A DNA stretch of 18,176 nt from Akkermansiaceae bacterium UBA5689 (GTDB lineage: Bacteria > Verrucomicrobiota > Verrucomicrobiia > Verrucomicrobiales > Akkermansiaceae): assembly GCA_002420305.1 (NCBI GenBank), contig DIHT01000055.1, positions 16,916 to 35,091 on the forward strand. The letters are read 5' to 3'. Under the pieces are notes generated by a model. That model had not been told where the DNA came from and did no database searches. It was given only the letters and a program-made list of their open reading frames with translations. Every line of letters starts with the position of its first letter. Within the stretch, counting starts at the first letter, position 1. This document shows, piece after piece, positions 7,348 to 14,760 of the stretch. The position numbers and the translations under genes are program-made.

Positions 7348-8220
7348 ATGCGTATTTTCCTGCTAATCACTGCGTTAGTCGTCACAGCACTATCATTGAA
7401 CGCCGCCACGGTGCCCGAGCGCAAAATAGATCTTCTGGCCGACCCGTCATTCAAGAACTGGGTTTTTCATCTCAGTGAGAAGAACTCGGTCAGCACCAAG
7501 AAAGAAGAAGTTGCTGTGATTAATAAAGGGGTTCTTCAGGTAACGGGAAAAGGATTTGGCTACCTTCGCACCAGAGAAGCCTACCGGGATTACCATCTCG
7601 TCCTGGAATATAAATGGGGCGAAAAGACTTGGTCCAAGCGCGTCGACCGGGCGCGTGATTGTGGACTGCTCCTCCACAGCCACGGCCCGGATGGGTCCTT
7701 TGGTGGAGCGTGGATCTCCTGTATTCAGGCCCAGATGCTGGAAGGCTCAATGGGGGACATCAATGTTCTTCAGGGGAAGACGAAAGACGGGAAACTGATT
7801 CCGACCAGTCTGACTTGTGAGGTCGAGAAAACGCCCAAGGGTTATCGCTGGAAAAAAGGAGGTGCGCCTGTGACCTTTCCTCCTGCGGGGAAATCGGCTT
7901 CCAGTATCCGGTGGAAAGATCGAGATCCGGCGTGGAAAGACGTAAAGGGGTTTCGGGGGAGCCGTGATGTCGACAAGCCGGTGGGAGAATGGAATCGCAT
8001 GGAAGTGATCTGCAAGGGCGCGACCTACCGGATCCTGCTCAATGGAATTCTCGTGAACGAAGGCCGGGACGCGAGCCCGGCTGCCGGGTTCATTGGTATT
8101 CAGAATGAATGGGCCGAATGCTTTATCCGCCGCCTTGAACTCTGGCCGATCGGAGATTTCAGGGAAAACACGGGAAAGGCTCCCCCGGTCCCAGAAACCA
8201 GATCCCGGCCCGGAGCATAG
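7348..8220 (+). CDS. Secreted DUF1080 (3-keto-disaccharide hydrolase domain) protein
   Basis: This is a PF06439-type beta-sandwich. The family is named for 3-keto-disaccharide hydrolysis and is abundant in Planctomycetes and Verrucomicrobia. I start it at ATG 7348, which gives a clear signal peptide MRIFLLITALVVTALSLNA and 290 residues. The frame is open upstream to 7198 without export features. Family blocks are DYHLVLEYKWGEKTW, the central CGLLLHSHGPDG...WISCIQAQM segment (equivalent to the GNSGI..EVQ core), VGEWNRMEVICKG and a closing GFIGIQNEWAECFIRRLEL. The loop between about residues 145 and 205 is longer than usual. It starts 137 bases from the divergent esterase and ends 34 bases before the proline racemase-family gene, so those two may be co-transcribed. 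Confidence 0.88.
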   Translation: MRIFLLITALVVTALSLNAATVPERKIDLLADPSFKNWVFHLSEKNSVSTKKEEVAVINKGVLQVTGKGFGYLRTREAYRDYHLVLEYKWGEKTWSKRVDRARDCGLLLHSHGPDGSFGGAWISCIQAQMLEGSMGDINVLQGKTKDGKLIPTSLTCEVEKTPKGYRWKKGGAPVTFPPAGKSASSIRWKDRDPAWKDVKGFRGSRDVDKPVGEWNRMEVICKGATYRILLNGILVNEGRDASPAAGFIGIQNEWAECFIRRLELWPIGDFRENTGKAPPVPETRSRPGA

Positions 8221-8254
8221 CGATTCGAAATTTCTTGCTGCTCCTTGTCGGAAG

Positions 8255-9283
8255 ATGCCTGTCCCGGAAACCATCGAGATCATCAACTGCCACGCGGAGG
8301 GAGAAGTGGGGGATGTTATCGTGGGCGGTGTTGCTCCCCCTCCGGGGAAGAGCCTCTGGGAACAGCGGGACTTCCTGGCCGAGGACCAAGTCCTGCGCAA
8401 TTTCGTTCTCAATGAGCCGAGGGGAGGGGTATTTCGTCATGTCAATCTTCTCGTCCCTGCGCAACACCCTGACGCCGACATGGGGTTTCTCATCATGGAG
8501 CCGGCCGATACCCCTCCGATGTCTGGCTCCAATTCTATCTGTGTTGCAACGGTTCTTCTGGAGCGGGGAATTCTTCCCATGCGCGAGCCGGAGACACAGC
8601 TCGTTCTCGAGGCTCCGGGAGGTCTTGTCAGGGTCCGCGCCCGTTGTCGCGATGGTCGGGCTGAGCGGATCACTATTACCAATGTTCCCTCCTTTGCAGC
8701 CCACTTGCAGGCTCCCCTTGAGGTCCCGGGTCTGGGGACTCTGGAGGTGGATACGGCCTATGGTGGAGACAGCTTCGTGATCGTTGATTCGGAGAGCCTT
8801 GGGTTCAAGCTTGTGCCTGACGAGGCGAGAGAACTCACGGAATTAGGAATGAAAGTCGTCAGCGCGGCAAACGAGCAGCTTGGGTTTCATCATCCCGGCA
8901 ACCCGAGCTGGCAGCATCTGTCGTTTTGTCAGTTTGCCGGGCCGCTTCGTCGGGAAGGTGATATTATTACAGGCCCTAATGCTGTGGCAATTCGCCCTGG
9001 TAAGATTGACCGTTGCCCAACCGGTACGGGCTGTTCAGCCCGCATGGCAGTTCTCCATCAGAGGGGGCTTATGAGTCTTCGGGATACCTACCGTGCGCGC
9101 TCCCTGATCGGGTCAGAGTTCCTTTGTAATATCGATGCTGTGACAGCAGTGGGCGATACGGCCGCGATTCTGCCAAAGGTCTCGGGCCGGGCATGGATTA
9201 CCGGAACAACTACCCACACCCTTCAGCCAGACGATCCGTGGCCTGCAGGCTACAGGCTCTCAGACACATGGCCAGGGTCCTGA
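8255..9283 (+). CDS. Proline racemase-family enzyme (hydroxyproline epimerase/dehydratase-like)
   Basis: This family covers proline racemase, 4-hydroxyproline 2-epimerase and trans-3-hydroxyproline dehydratase, all using two facing catalytic residues at a pseudo-symmetric site. The 342-residue protein has the family start (IEIINCHAEGEVGDVIVGG) and both catalytic blocks. The first block reads PPMSGSNSIC, so serine (S90) replaces the usual cysteine of MCGHG. The second reads DRCPTGTGCSARMAVLH, so threonine (T256) sits where racemases have cysteine (SPCGTGTSA). Cysteines C254 and C260 flank that site. Thr in the second position is known from the 3-hydroxyproline dehydratases. I chose ATG 8255; the frame extends to 8093 only by overlapping the DUF1080 gene. 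It is cytoplasmic. The exact reaction is open, and simple proline racemase activity is unlikely. Confidence 0.88.
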   Translation: MPVPETIEIINCHAEGEVGDVIVGGVAPPPGKSLWEQRDFLAEDQVLRNFVLNEPRGGVFRHVNLLVPAQHPDADMGFLIMEPADTPPMSGSNSICVATVLLERGILPMREPETQLVLEAPGGLVRVRARCRDGRAERITITNVPSFAAHLQAPLEVPGLGTLEVDTAYGGDSFVIVDSESLGFKLVPDEARELTELGMKVVSAANEQLGFHHPGNPSWQHLSFCQFAGPLRREGDIITGPNAVAIRPGKIDRCPTGTGCSARMAVLHQRGLMSLRDTYRARSLIGSEFLCNIDAVTAVGDTAAILPKVSGRAWITGTTTHTLQPDDPWPAGYRLSDTWPGS

Positions 9284-9307
9284 GGGAGATTTAGACGCGC
9301 CCCCCGT

Positions 9308-10486
9308 TTACTCTGTTCCTCCGGGCCGAATCCGGGGTCGTTGCGGAGGCTGGCCGGGCCGCTGGTTTCCCCTTGGAGGTCCCCCGCGCCGTCCGGCCGG
9401 AGGCCCACGGCGCTCACCGGCCTCTGGTCCTGCTCCGCGCCCCCCCCGGCCTCCGCGGTGGTCGATCACGCCATCTCCATCACGATCCTCACCGTAGGGC
9501 ATTCCGTTTTCAAAGTGGACCCTTGCTCGACGCCCCGCAGCGACGTGTTCACTGTAAACTTTGCGCTTTTCGGTTTTGGCGAAAGAGGTATTGGCCTTGA
9601 GCAGGGCATTCTTGAGTTCCTCTGGTGTCGCGTCCACAGGGAGCTGCTCCATAACGCTTCCGGTCTGTCCGAAGGTGTTTGCCCGGATGACAAAAATCCC
9701 AGTGTTTCCCCGCTCTCCTTTCACGGCGTCCCGCCATTGGGCATCAGGCTTCTCATCGGCAAAGTCCGTGTGGAACTTCCCTATGATCTCCTTGTCGCTC
9801 ATCAAGTTTCGAAGGTCCGTCCGGAGCGTCTTACGATTATTTTCAGTTGCGACCACGAAGATCAGAAGTCGCTGGTCTCCCGAGGCCACATTGAGCCCTT
9901 GTCGGAAACTGTGAAAATCTTGCAGGATCGCGCCCTCTTTGGTCGCCTTGGCCCGGAATTTTTTTGCGACCTGCTCCATCGCCTCGATCACGCCGTTGTC
10001 CCCCCGACCTCTTCCTGGTCCTCGTCTCTGGCGCAGACCTTGGGAGGGGCTGCGCCCCGTTCCCGACAGCCTGGTCTCTCCATCTGGAGCAAGTAGACAG
10101 AAGGCAGTATTTTCAAAGCGGCCATCGAGGAAGGATCGCACCATCTTCTGGTGCTCCTCACTTTCGTAGGACTCCAGACGGACGCACACAAATGAGCGAG
10201 AGGCTTCTATGAATTCTTTCTGTGAGAACAAACTGTTCTGCGTGTTGGTGTAACCTGGTCAGAAGACCCCCGAGATTCCGCTGCAGGTTGCCGCCGCAGC
10301 CATAAAAAAGATGGGGCGGTTCGATCGCTCTGCTTCTGCACGGGCTGTTTCCCAAGTTGTATACCAGGCGACTCCAGCCTCTCCTACAGGTTGTGGGCTT
10401 GCTCCGAGGTCATCGGGACGAGGGCCCTGAGCGAGAGCGATTCCTCCCGACAAAATGGAGATCCAGAATACGTGCGCTGCTTTCAT
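9308..10486 (-). CDS. Secreted thioredoxin-like protein with in-frame TGA; candidate selenoprotein
   Basis: Read from ATG 10486, this is one 392-residue frame crossed by a single TGA at 10261-10259 (residue 76). The N-terminus is a signal peptide (cleavage near residue 20, ALAQ). Then comes a thioredoxin-like start: WYTTWETARAEAERSNRPIFFM leads into the first strand, C68 and the sequence SGISGVF. The TGA follows, then PGYTNTQNSLFSQKEF, a helix and the strand FVCVRL. ENTAFCLLAPDGE looks like a later strand of the fold. Near residues 334-343 is an EF-hand-like loop (DRDGDGVID), followed by a Gly/Arg/Pro-rich tail to the end. Gene-finders would instead start at TTG 10231 and lose the signal and the redox centre. 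If TGA is selenocysteine, the centre is Cys-x7-Sec. I do not recognise the specific family. Nonsense mutation or sequencing error remain possible. Confidence 0.72.
10225..10239 (-). promoter_or_regulatory. SECIS-like hairpin downstream of the in-frame TGA
   Basis: On the transcript, a perfect 6-bp stem AGAACA/UGUUCU closes the 3-base loop GUU. The loop's first G lies 25 bases after the UGA, within the 16-37 base range known for bacterial SECIS elements, which also need a G in the first two loop positions. The stem is A/U-rich and does not extend outward, so it is a modest structure and could be chance. Confidence 0.4.
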
Positions 10487-10622
10487 GGTGGAATAAACGG
10501 TCGAGGTCTCTCTTAGTTGCGCAGGATTCCTCCGCAATGCCAACTCCTAGCGTAGAACCCTTTGCTCTCTTCAGCAGTTTCCCCTTGAAATCAAGTCTCG
10601 GTGCCGCCTGACTGCTGGAATC

Positions 10623-11969
10623 ATGAGCCCCAAAATTCAATCTACCAGTTCGTCGAGACGTCATTTTCTGCAGGGTGCGACTGCGGCCGGCGCCCTGGGG
10701 TTTCCCGCCATCGTGAGCGCCAAGTCTCCAAACGCGAAATTGGATGTTGCGGTGATCGGCTGTGGAGGGCGCGGCGGACACAACATGCGCACGGTCGGCA
10801 ATACCGAGAACATTGTGGCGTTGGTCGATGTCAATGATCGCAACCTGCGAGGGGCAGCTTCCCGTTTCAACCAGGCAAAAACCTTTCACGACTTCCGTGA
10901 GTTCTACGAGAGGCCAGGTAACTACGACGCTGTAATCGTCAGCACGACTGAGCATACTCACGCCTTTGCCACTCTTCCGGCTCTTCGAGCCGGCAAGCAT
11001 GTTTATTGTGAGAAGCCGCTCACTCGCGATGTTTATGAGGCGCGCCTTGTGACCGAAACTGCTCGCAAAGCCGGAGTTGCTACCCAGCAGGGCACTCAGA
11101 TTCATGCTGGCGGAAACTATCGGCGGGTGGTGGAGCTCATCCAGGCAGGTGCCATTGGAAAAGTGAACGAGGTTCATGTCTGGGTGGGGCGGGCCTGGGG
11201 CTGGCAAAGCCCCGAGGACGCCAAGAAGAACCGTGATATCGTCAATGTTCAGGAGCGCCCGCAGGAGGCCCAGCCTGTCCCCAAAGATCTCAACTGGGAC
11301 CTCTGGATCGGACCGTCCCCTATGCGGCCCTATCACTCGGTCTACTTCCCTGGACCGAAGTGGTACCGGTGGTGGGACTTTGGAAACGGCACGATGTCAG
11401 ATCTGGGCAGCCATTGGAACGATCTGCCTTTCTGGGCGTTGAATCTTGATGCTCCCACAACTATCGATGCGGGAGGACCAACGCCGCACGCCGAGATCGC
11501 ACCTGCCTCGATGTGGGCTCGTTATGAATATCCTGCCAGAGGTGACCGGGCTCCCCTCAGCCTGACATGGTATCAGGGGGCGGAAAAACCAGAAATATGG
11601 AAGCGAGGAGGAATCCCGAAGTGGGGCAGTGGTGTTCTCTTTATTGGTGATGAAGGGATGCTTCTTTCGGATTACGGGAAGCATCTCCTTTTGCCCGAGG
11701 GGCGATTCAAGGACTTCAAGCGTCCCGAAAAAACCATTCCAGAATCGATCGGGCACCACCAGGAGTGGGTTCGGGCATGCAAGACCGGGGAACCAACGAC
11801 CTGTCATTTTGACTATGCTGGGCCACTGACTGAGGCCAACCACCTCGGCAACGTCGCCTACCGCGCGGGGCAGAAGCTCGAGTGGGATGCAAAGAACATG
11901 AAATTCCCCAATGCCCCGGAGGCGGAACAATTCCTCAAGCGAGAATACAGAAAGGGATGGACGCTCTGA
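10623..11969 (+). CDS. Tat-exported Gfo/Idh/MocA oxidoreductase (A)
   Basis: This is an NAD(P)-dependent sugar oxidoreductase-like protein, 448 residues. A twin-arginine signal lies at residues 11-33 (SRRHFLQGATAAGALGFPA, cleavage near VSA), so it is exported folded with cofactor bound. The Rossmann domain starts KLDVAVIGCGGRGGHN (glycine motif 46-51). EKP at 130-132 is the canonical catalytic-lysine motif, in HVYCEKPLTRD. The C-terminal alpha/beta domain includes NWDLWIGPSPMRPYH and WRWWD-type aromatic patches common in secreted PVC members. It diverges from the thioredoxin-like gene with 136 bases between the two ATGs. The sugar substrate is unknown. A role in periplasmic oxidation of glycosides or sugars is inferred from the Tat signal and neighbours. 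The long open frame on the opposite strand (10410-11336) is a shadow. Confidence 0.95.
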   Translation: MSPKIQSTSSSRRHFLQGATAAGALGFPAIVSAKSPNAKLDVAVIGCGGRGGHNMRTVGNTENIVALVDVNDRNLRGAASRFNQAKTFHDFREFYERPGNYDAVIVSTTEHTHAFATLPALRAGKHVYCEKPLTRDVYEARLVTETARKAGVATQQGTQIHAGGNYRRVVELIQAGAIGKVNEVHVWVGRAWGWQSPEDAKKNRDIVNVQERPQEAQPVPKDLNWDLWIGPSPMRPYHSVYFPGPKWYRWWDFGNGTMSDLGSHWNDLPFWALNLDAPTTIDAGGPTPHAEIAPASMWARYEYPARGDRAPLSLTWYQGAEKPEIWKRGGIPKWGSGVLFIGDEGMLLSDYGKHLLLPEGRFKDFKRPEKTIPESIGHHQEWVRACKTGEPTTCHFDYAGPLTEANHLGNVAYRAGQKLEWDAKNMKFPNAPEAEQFLKREYRKGWTL

Positions 11970-12088
11970 TTGGATAGTAACCGAGCTTGGAATGGGCGAA
12001 TCGAATATTTGATGAATAGCCCACCCCTTCCTGAGGTCTAAATCCCAGCAAGCAGAAGTCGTCTAAACGCATTTTGCTGCATCCATGA

Positions 12089-12116
12089 TTGAAAATCCTT
12101 ACTGAACCGCTAGAAT
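12089..12116 (+). promoter_or_regulatory. Sigma-70-like promoter of the OmpA-type lipoprotein gene
   Basis: TTGAAA (12089-12094) and TAGAAT (12111-12116) are separated by 16 bases. The -10 box ends 9 bases before the ATG at 12126, leaving at most a few bases of leader and no Shine-Dalgarno sequence. The same -10 hexamer and layout occur before the SMP-30 gene. The rest of 11970-12125 shows no gene. Confidence 0.45.
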
Positions 12117-12125
12117 TCCAGCATT

Positions 12126-12812
12126 ATGAAATTATTCACCCGTCCCCGTCCACAGTGTTTCGCGGTGGCCCTTTTGGCCGCCTCCGCGCTCTCCAGTTGT
12201 GTTACCGAGAACCCTTACACGGGGGAACAGCAGGTTTCCAACACTGCGACAGGAGCAGGCCTTGGCGCTGCTGGGGGCGCAATTCTGGGCGCGATTATTG
12301 GTAATAATGTGGGAGATGGAGACGCAGGACGTGGTGCGCTCATCGGCGCCGCCATCGGCGGAATTGCTGGAGGTAGCATTGGCAACTACATGGACCAGCA
12401 GGAATCCATGTTGCGGCAGGAATTGCGGGCCAGTGGAGTGAGCGTCACGAGGCAGGGCAACAACATTATCCTTAATATGCCTCACGACATCACCTTCAAT
12501 ACCGGGAGTGCCCAGATCAAAGGCAGTTTCTCGCGAACATTGAGCTCGGTGGGAGTCGTTCTGCGAAAGTTTAACCAGACCACCGTTTTGGTCAACGGCC
12601 ACACTGATTCGGATGGGAGTGCCTTCTACAACATGGGGCTCTCCCGTGATCGAGCAAGTGCAGTGTCGAATGCTCTGGCGAGTCAGGGAGTGCAGCCTGC
12701 GCGGCTGGTCACTCGCGGTTTTGGAGAATCCCAGCCCATCGCATCAAATGACTCGGCTGCCGGGAAGGCGCGCAACCGACGAGTTGAGATTCACATCGCT
12801 CCGCGGAGCTGA
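12126..12812 (+). CDS. OmpA-family lipoprotein with glycine-zipper domain
   Basis: This 228-residue outer-membrane-type lipoprotein resembles the YiaD/Pal-like OmpA group. The lipobox ALSSC puts the lipidated cysteine at residue 25. A glycine-zipper segment (about residues 40-90; repeated GAxxGAxxG spacing, e.g. GAGLGAAGGAILGAIIG) is likely to insert in the membrane or oligomerise. The C-terminal OmpA domain (about 115-228) binds peptidoglycan. It has FNTGSAQIKGSF, the NGHTDSDGS block and the SRDRASAVSNAL helix, then TRGFGESQP and the conserved RNRRVEIHI end. The role is anchoring the envelope to the cell wall. It is a single gene, with a promoter-like pair just upstream and a strong terminator 25 bases after the stop. 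Confidence 0.95.
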   Translation: MKLFTRPRPQCFAVALLAASALSSCVTENPYTGEQQVSNTATGAGLGAAGGAILGAIIGNNVGDGDAGRGALIGAAIGGIAGGSIGNYMDQQESMLRQELRASGVSVTRQGNNIILNMPHDITFNTGSAQIKGSFSRTLSSVGVVLRKFNQTTVLVNGHTDSDGSAFYNMGLSRDRASAVSNALASQGVQPARLVTRGFGESQPIASNDSAAGKARNRRVEIHIAPRS

Positions 12813-12836
12813 AAAGAGAAAGGTATCTTCCATGCA

Positions 12837-12865
12837 GGGGAACAGCTTTGGCTGTTCCCCTTTTT
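12837..12865 (+). terminator. Rho-independent terminator after the OmpA-type gene
   Basis: A perfect 10-bp inverted repeat, GGGGAACAGC (12837-12846) and GCTGTTCCCC (12851-12860), has a TTTG loop and is followed directly by five T. It lies 25 bases past the stop at 12812. It works on the + strand only, because the minus strand has no T-tract after the stem. Confidence 0.93.
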
Positions 12866-12921
12866 GTTTCGTGCCGTGAAGGTCTCTTGATCAAGCTGAA
12901 CCGGGCCGGAGGAGGCGAGAA

Positions 12922-13308
12922 TCAAAAGGGGATATCATCGTCCGCATCTGGGGAGCTCATGCCCGGAGGGTCTCCCAGCCCGGGAGGAGCATCTTCGTCA
13001 CCGTAGTCAGGAGTCTGATTTGGGGTGGGTCCGCCTCCGACGCTCTCGAGTTTCCAGGCATTCAGATTCACGTAGAAGCGCTCCTTGTATTCGTTGCCGC
13101 GAATGTCGAATGTTACTTTCACTGGATCATCGATCTGCATTCCGTCGGTTAGAGAGGTCTTCTCCTTGACGCATTCAAACTTAATCATCTGAGGGTAGTT
13201 TCCATCTTCCACCTCCACCACAAATTCGCGCTTGGTAAATCCGCTGTTGAAGGTCTGTACGTCGTTAACAACCTTCAACCGGCCCTCGATCTCAAATGAT
13301 TTTCCCAT
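12922..13308 (-). CDS. DUF3127 OB-fold-like protein with SSB-type C-terminal tip
   Basis: This is a 128-residue cytoplasmic protein. Residues 1 to about 88 match the DUF3127 pattern as I know it (EIEGRLKVVNDVQTFNSGF, then KREFVVEVEDGNYPQMIKFEC, and RFYVNLNAWKLE), a compact beta-rich domain thought to resemble an OB-fold. A Pro/Gly/acidic linker (about 90-120) leads to the last eight residues, DADDDIPF. The DDDIPF end is identical to the partner-binding tip of E. coli SSB, which recruits DNA repair and replication proteins. From this I infer a single-strand nucleic-acid-binding or SSB-like role; it is not shown directly. It is a lone gene, facing the OmpA-type gene across 109 bases that hold the terminator. 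Bases 13309-13462 separate it from the divergent DUF1080 gene. Confidence 0.88.
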   Translation of the reverse strand: MGKSFEIEGRLKVVNDVQTFNSGFTKREFVVEVEDGNYPQMIKFECVKEKTSLTDGMQIDDPVKVTFDIRGNEYKERFYVNLNAWKLESVGGGPTPNQTPDYGDEDAPPGLGDPPGMSSPDADDDIPF

Positions 13309-13462
13309 CTTTTAACTGATTCTGTTCAAAGGGAGAGTTGCTCCTGAAAGCCCTGTTTTCAAGTTCAAGCTTCCGGATGAGAGACCAAGGTTCAAAAATG
13401 CCTGACCGATGATGAAGCTCCCGGCTTGCCGGCGCGGACAATTCGTTCACTCTTTCAATACG

Positions 13463-14407
13463 ATGAAATTCGGCTGCCTGTTCGTCATTCTTGGAATCTC
13501 CCTAGTGATCCTCGTGCCCGCCCTCACCTTCGGCGCCAAACCGCGTGGGCCTCTCTGGACAGACCCAGCCACGGCTGAGAAGGAGGACTCGGATTTTACG
13601 ATTCAGGGTGAATATGCAGGCAAGGCCTCGGGAATTCAGGTGGCGGCTCTTGGTGAAGGGGAATTCTACCTTAGTAAGTTCAATGGCGGACTGCCCGGAG
13701 CGGGGTGGGACGAATCTGGACCATCTGTAGAACTGACCGACAAGGATGGAGTCAGCGTTGCAACAGAGGGCTATAAAAAGATTCATCGCAAGAGCCCGAC
13801 CCTTGGGAAGAGTCCGCCGGAAGGTGCCGATATTCTGGTGGGTGACAATGCAGATCCCGATCTTCTCAAGGGAAAGGTAGAGGGTGGGGTGTTGTTTCCA
13901 CCAGCTCAGACGGCCAGCGAATATGGGGATTTCTCCATGCACCTCGAGTTTCAACTGCCCTATAAGCCCAAGTCACCTCTGAGTAGTCAGGACCGTGGCA
14001 ACAGCGGGGTCTACCTCCACAACCGCTACGAGGTTCAGGTTCTCGATAGCTTCGGACTGGTCTATGACCCTGTCCACGTCAAGGTGAAGGTTCGATCGGA
14101 CCCAAAGCAGTGGTGTGGCTGCTTCTACCGCTTTAAAACTGCGGACACCCCCATGTGCCTGCCGCCACTGACGTGGCAGACATACGATATTGAATTCACG
14201 GCTGCCCGGTTCGATGCAACAGGGACAAAGACGGCAGACGCCGTTATTACAGTGGTGCATAACGGAGTGAAAATCCATGATGCAGTGAAATTGCCAAAGG
14301 GTACTGGAGTTGGCGGGACTCGTCCCGAGGTTGCGGAAGGCCCGATCATTTTTCAGGGACATGGCAACCCGGTTGCTTTCCGCAATATCTGGATCGCAAG
14401 AAAGTAG
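13463..14407 (+). CDS. Secreted DUF1080 protein (second copy)
   Basis: I start it at ATG 13463, which gives a hydrophobic signal (MKFGCLFVILGISLVILVP, cleavage near LTFGA) and 314 residues. An in-frame ATG at 13409 would add 18 residues ahead of the signal and is less likely. Residues about 30-130 are the longer N-terminal part seen in larger secreted members (FTIQGEYAGKASGIQVAALG, GEFYLSKFNGGLPGAGWD). The DUF1080 core follows with YGDFSMHLEFQLPY, DRGNSGVYLHNRYEVQVLDS, TWQTYDIEFTAARFD, VVHNGVKIHDAV and a closing GPIIFQGHGNPVAFRNIWI. These are close to textbook family blocks. Likely role: a periplasmic enzyme on 3-keto-glycosides, or a glycan-binding sandwich. It stands alone on the + strand. 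Confidence 0.9.
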   Translation: MKFGCLFVILGISLVILVPALTFGAKPRGPLWTDPATAEKEDSDFTIQGEYAGKASGIQVAALGEGEFYLSKFNGGLPGAGWDESGPSVELTDKDGVSVATEGYKKIHRKSPTLGKSPPEGADILVGDNADPDLLKGKVEGGVLFPPAQTASEYGDFSMHLEFQLPYKPKSPLSSQDRGNSGVYLHNRYEVQVLDSFGLVYDPVHVKVKVRSDPKQWCGCFYRFKTADTPMCLPPLTWQTYDIEFTAARFDATGTKTADAVITVVHNGVKIHDAVKLPKGTGVGGTRPEVAEGPIIFQGHGNPVAFRNIWIARK

Positions 14408-14760
14408 CGCTTCTCTGACTCAGCAGAAGTCTTGTGCACGACCTGCGAAGCAGGCGAGATCCAGTCAGGAGTTCCGGGTGGGATCATCGCCCTTGTTACT
14501 TCCGCTCCTTTTCCGCGAAGGGAACAAAACGCGTGCAATCCATGCTGCGAGGGCGCTAGCTCCCGGTTTTGGAATGAAAACAAACTGAGCGAGGCGCTCA
14601 AGCATGGAGGTTCTGAGGGGGAGAAGGTGGGTCTCTCCGGTTACTTTCGAGGGCAGGAGAAACCTGATGCACGATACCTTGCCCTGTTAGAGTCAGCAAG
14701 CGAATTTAGCCTCCGCCGTGGAAGACATGAGGATTGATCGCCTTAAGTATGAGGAGTAAG
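14408..14760. other. 353-base gap between convergent genes; doubtful small ORF with HTH-like end
   Basis: No confident gene, RNA or terminator is visible. A 101-codon frame runs on the + strand from a TTG at 14432 to 14737. Its first half has no recognisable features. Its C-terminal part (LSGYFRGQEKPDARYLALLE) resembles the recognition-helix half of an XRE-type helix-turn-helix. There is no ATG and no ribosome-binding site, so it may be a remnant of a regulator or pure chance. Confidence 0.25.

Noticed and set aside
8093..8254. N-terminal extension of the proline racemase-family frame
   Set aside because: It would overlap the last 128 bases of the DUF1080 gene, and family homology begins right after the ATG at 8255.
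9308..10231. Separate cytoplasmic protein starting at TTG 10231
   Set aside because: The start falls inside the thioredoxin-like domain, with no ribosome site, and would discard a same-frame signal peptide and first strand directly upstream.
10259..10261. TGA read as tryptophan through an alternative genetic code
   Set aside because: TGA ends several intact genes in the window at the expected family length, so the code is standard.
10410..11336. 308-codon open frame on the minus strand
   Set aside because: It lies opposite Gfo/Idh/MocA A, whose Tat signal, Rossmann and EKP motifs are certain. The antisense protein has no recognisable domain.
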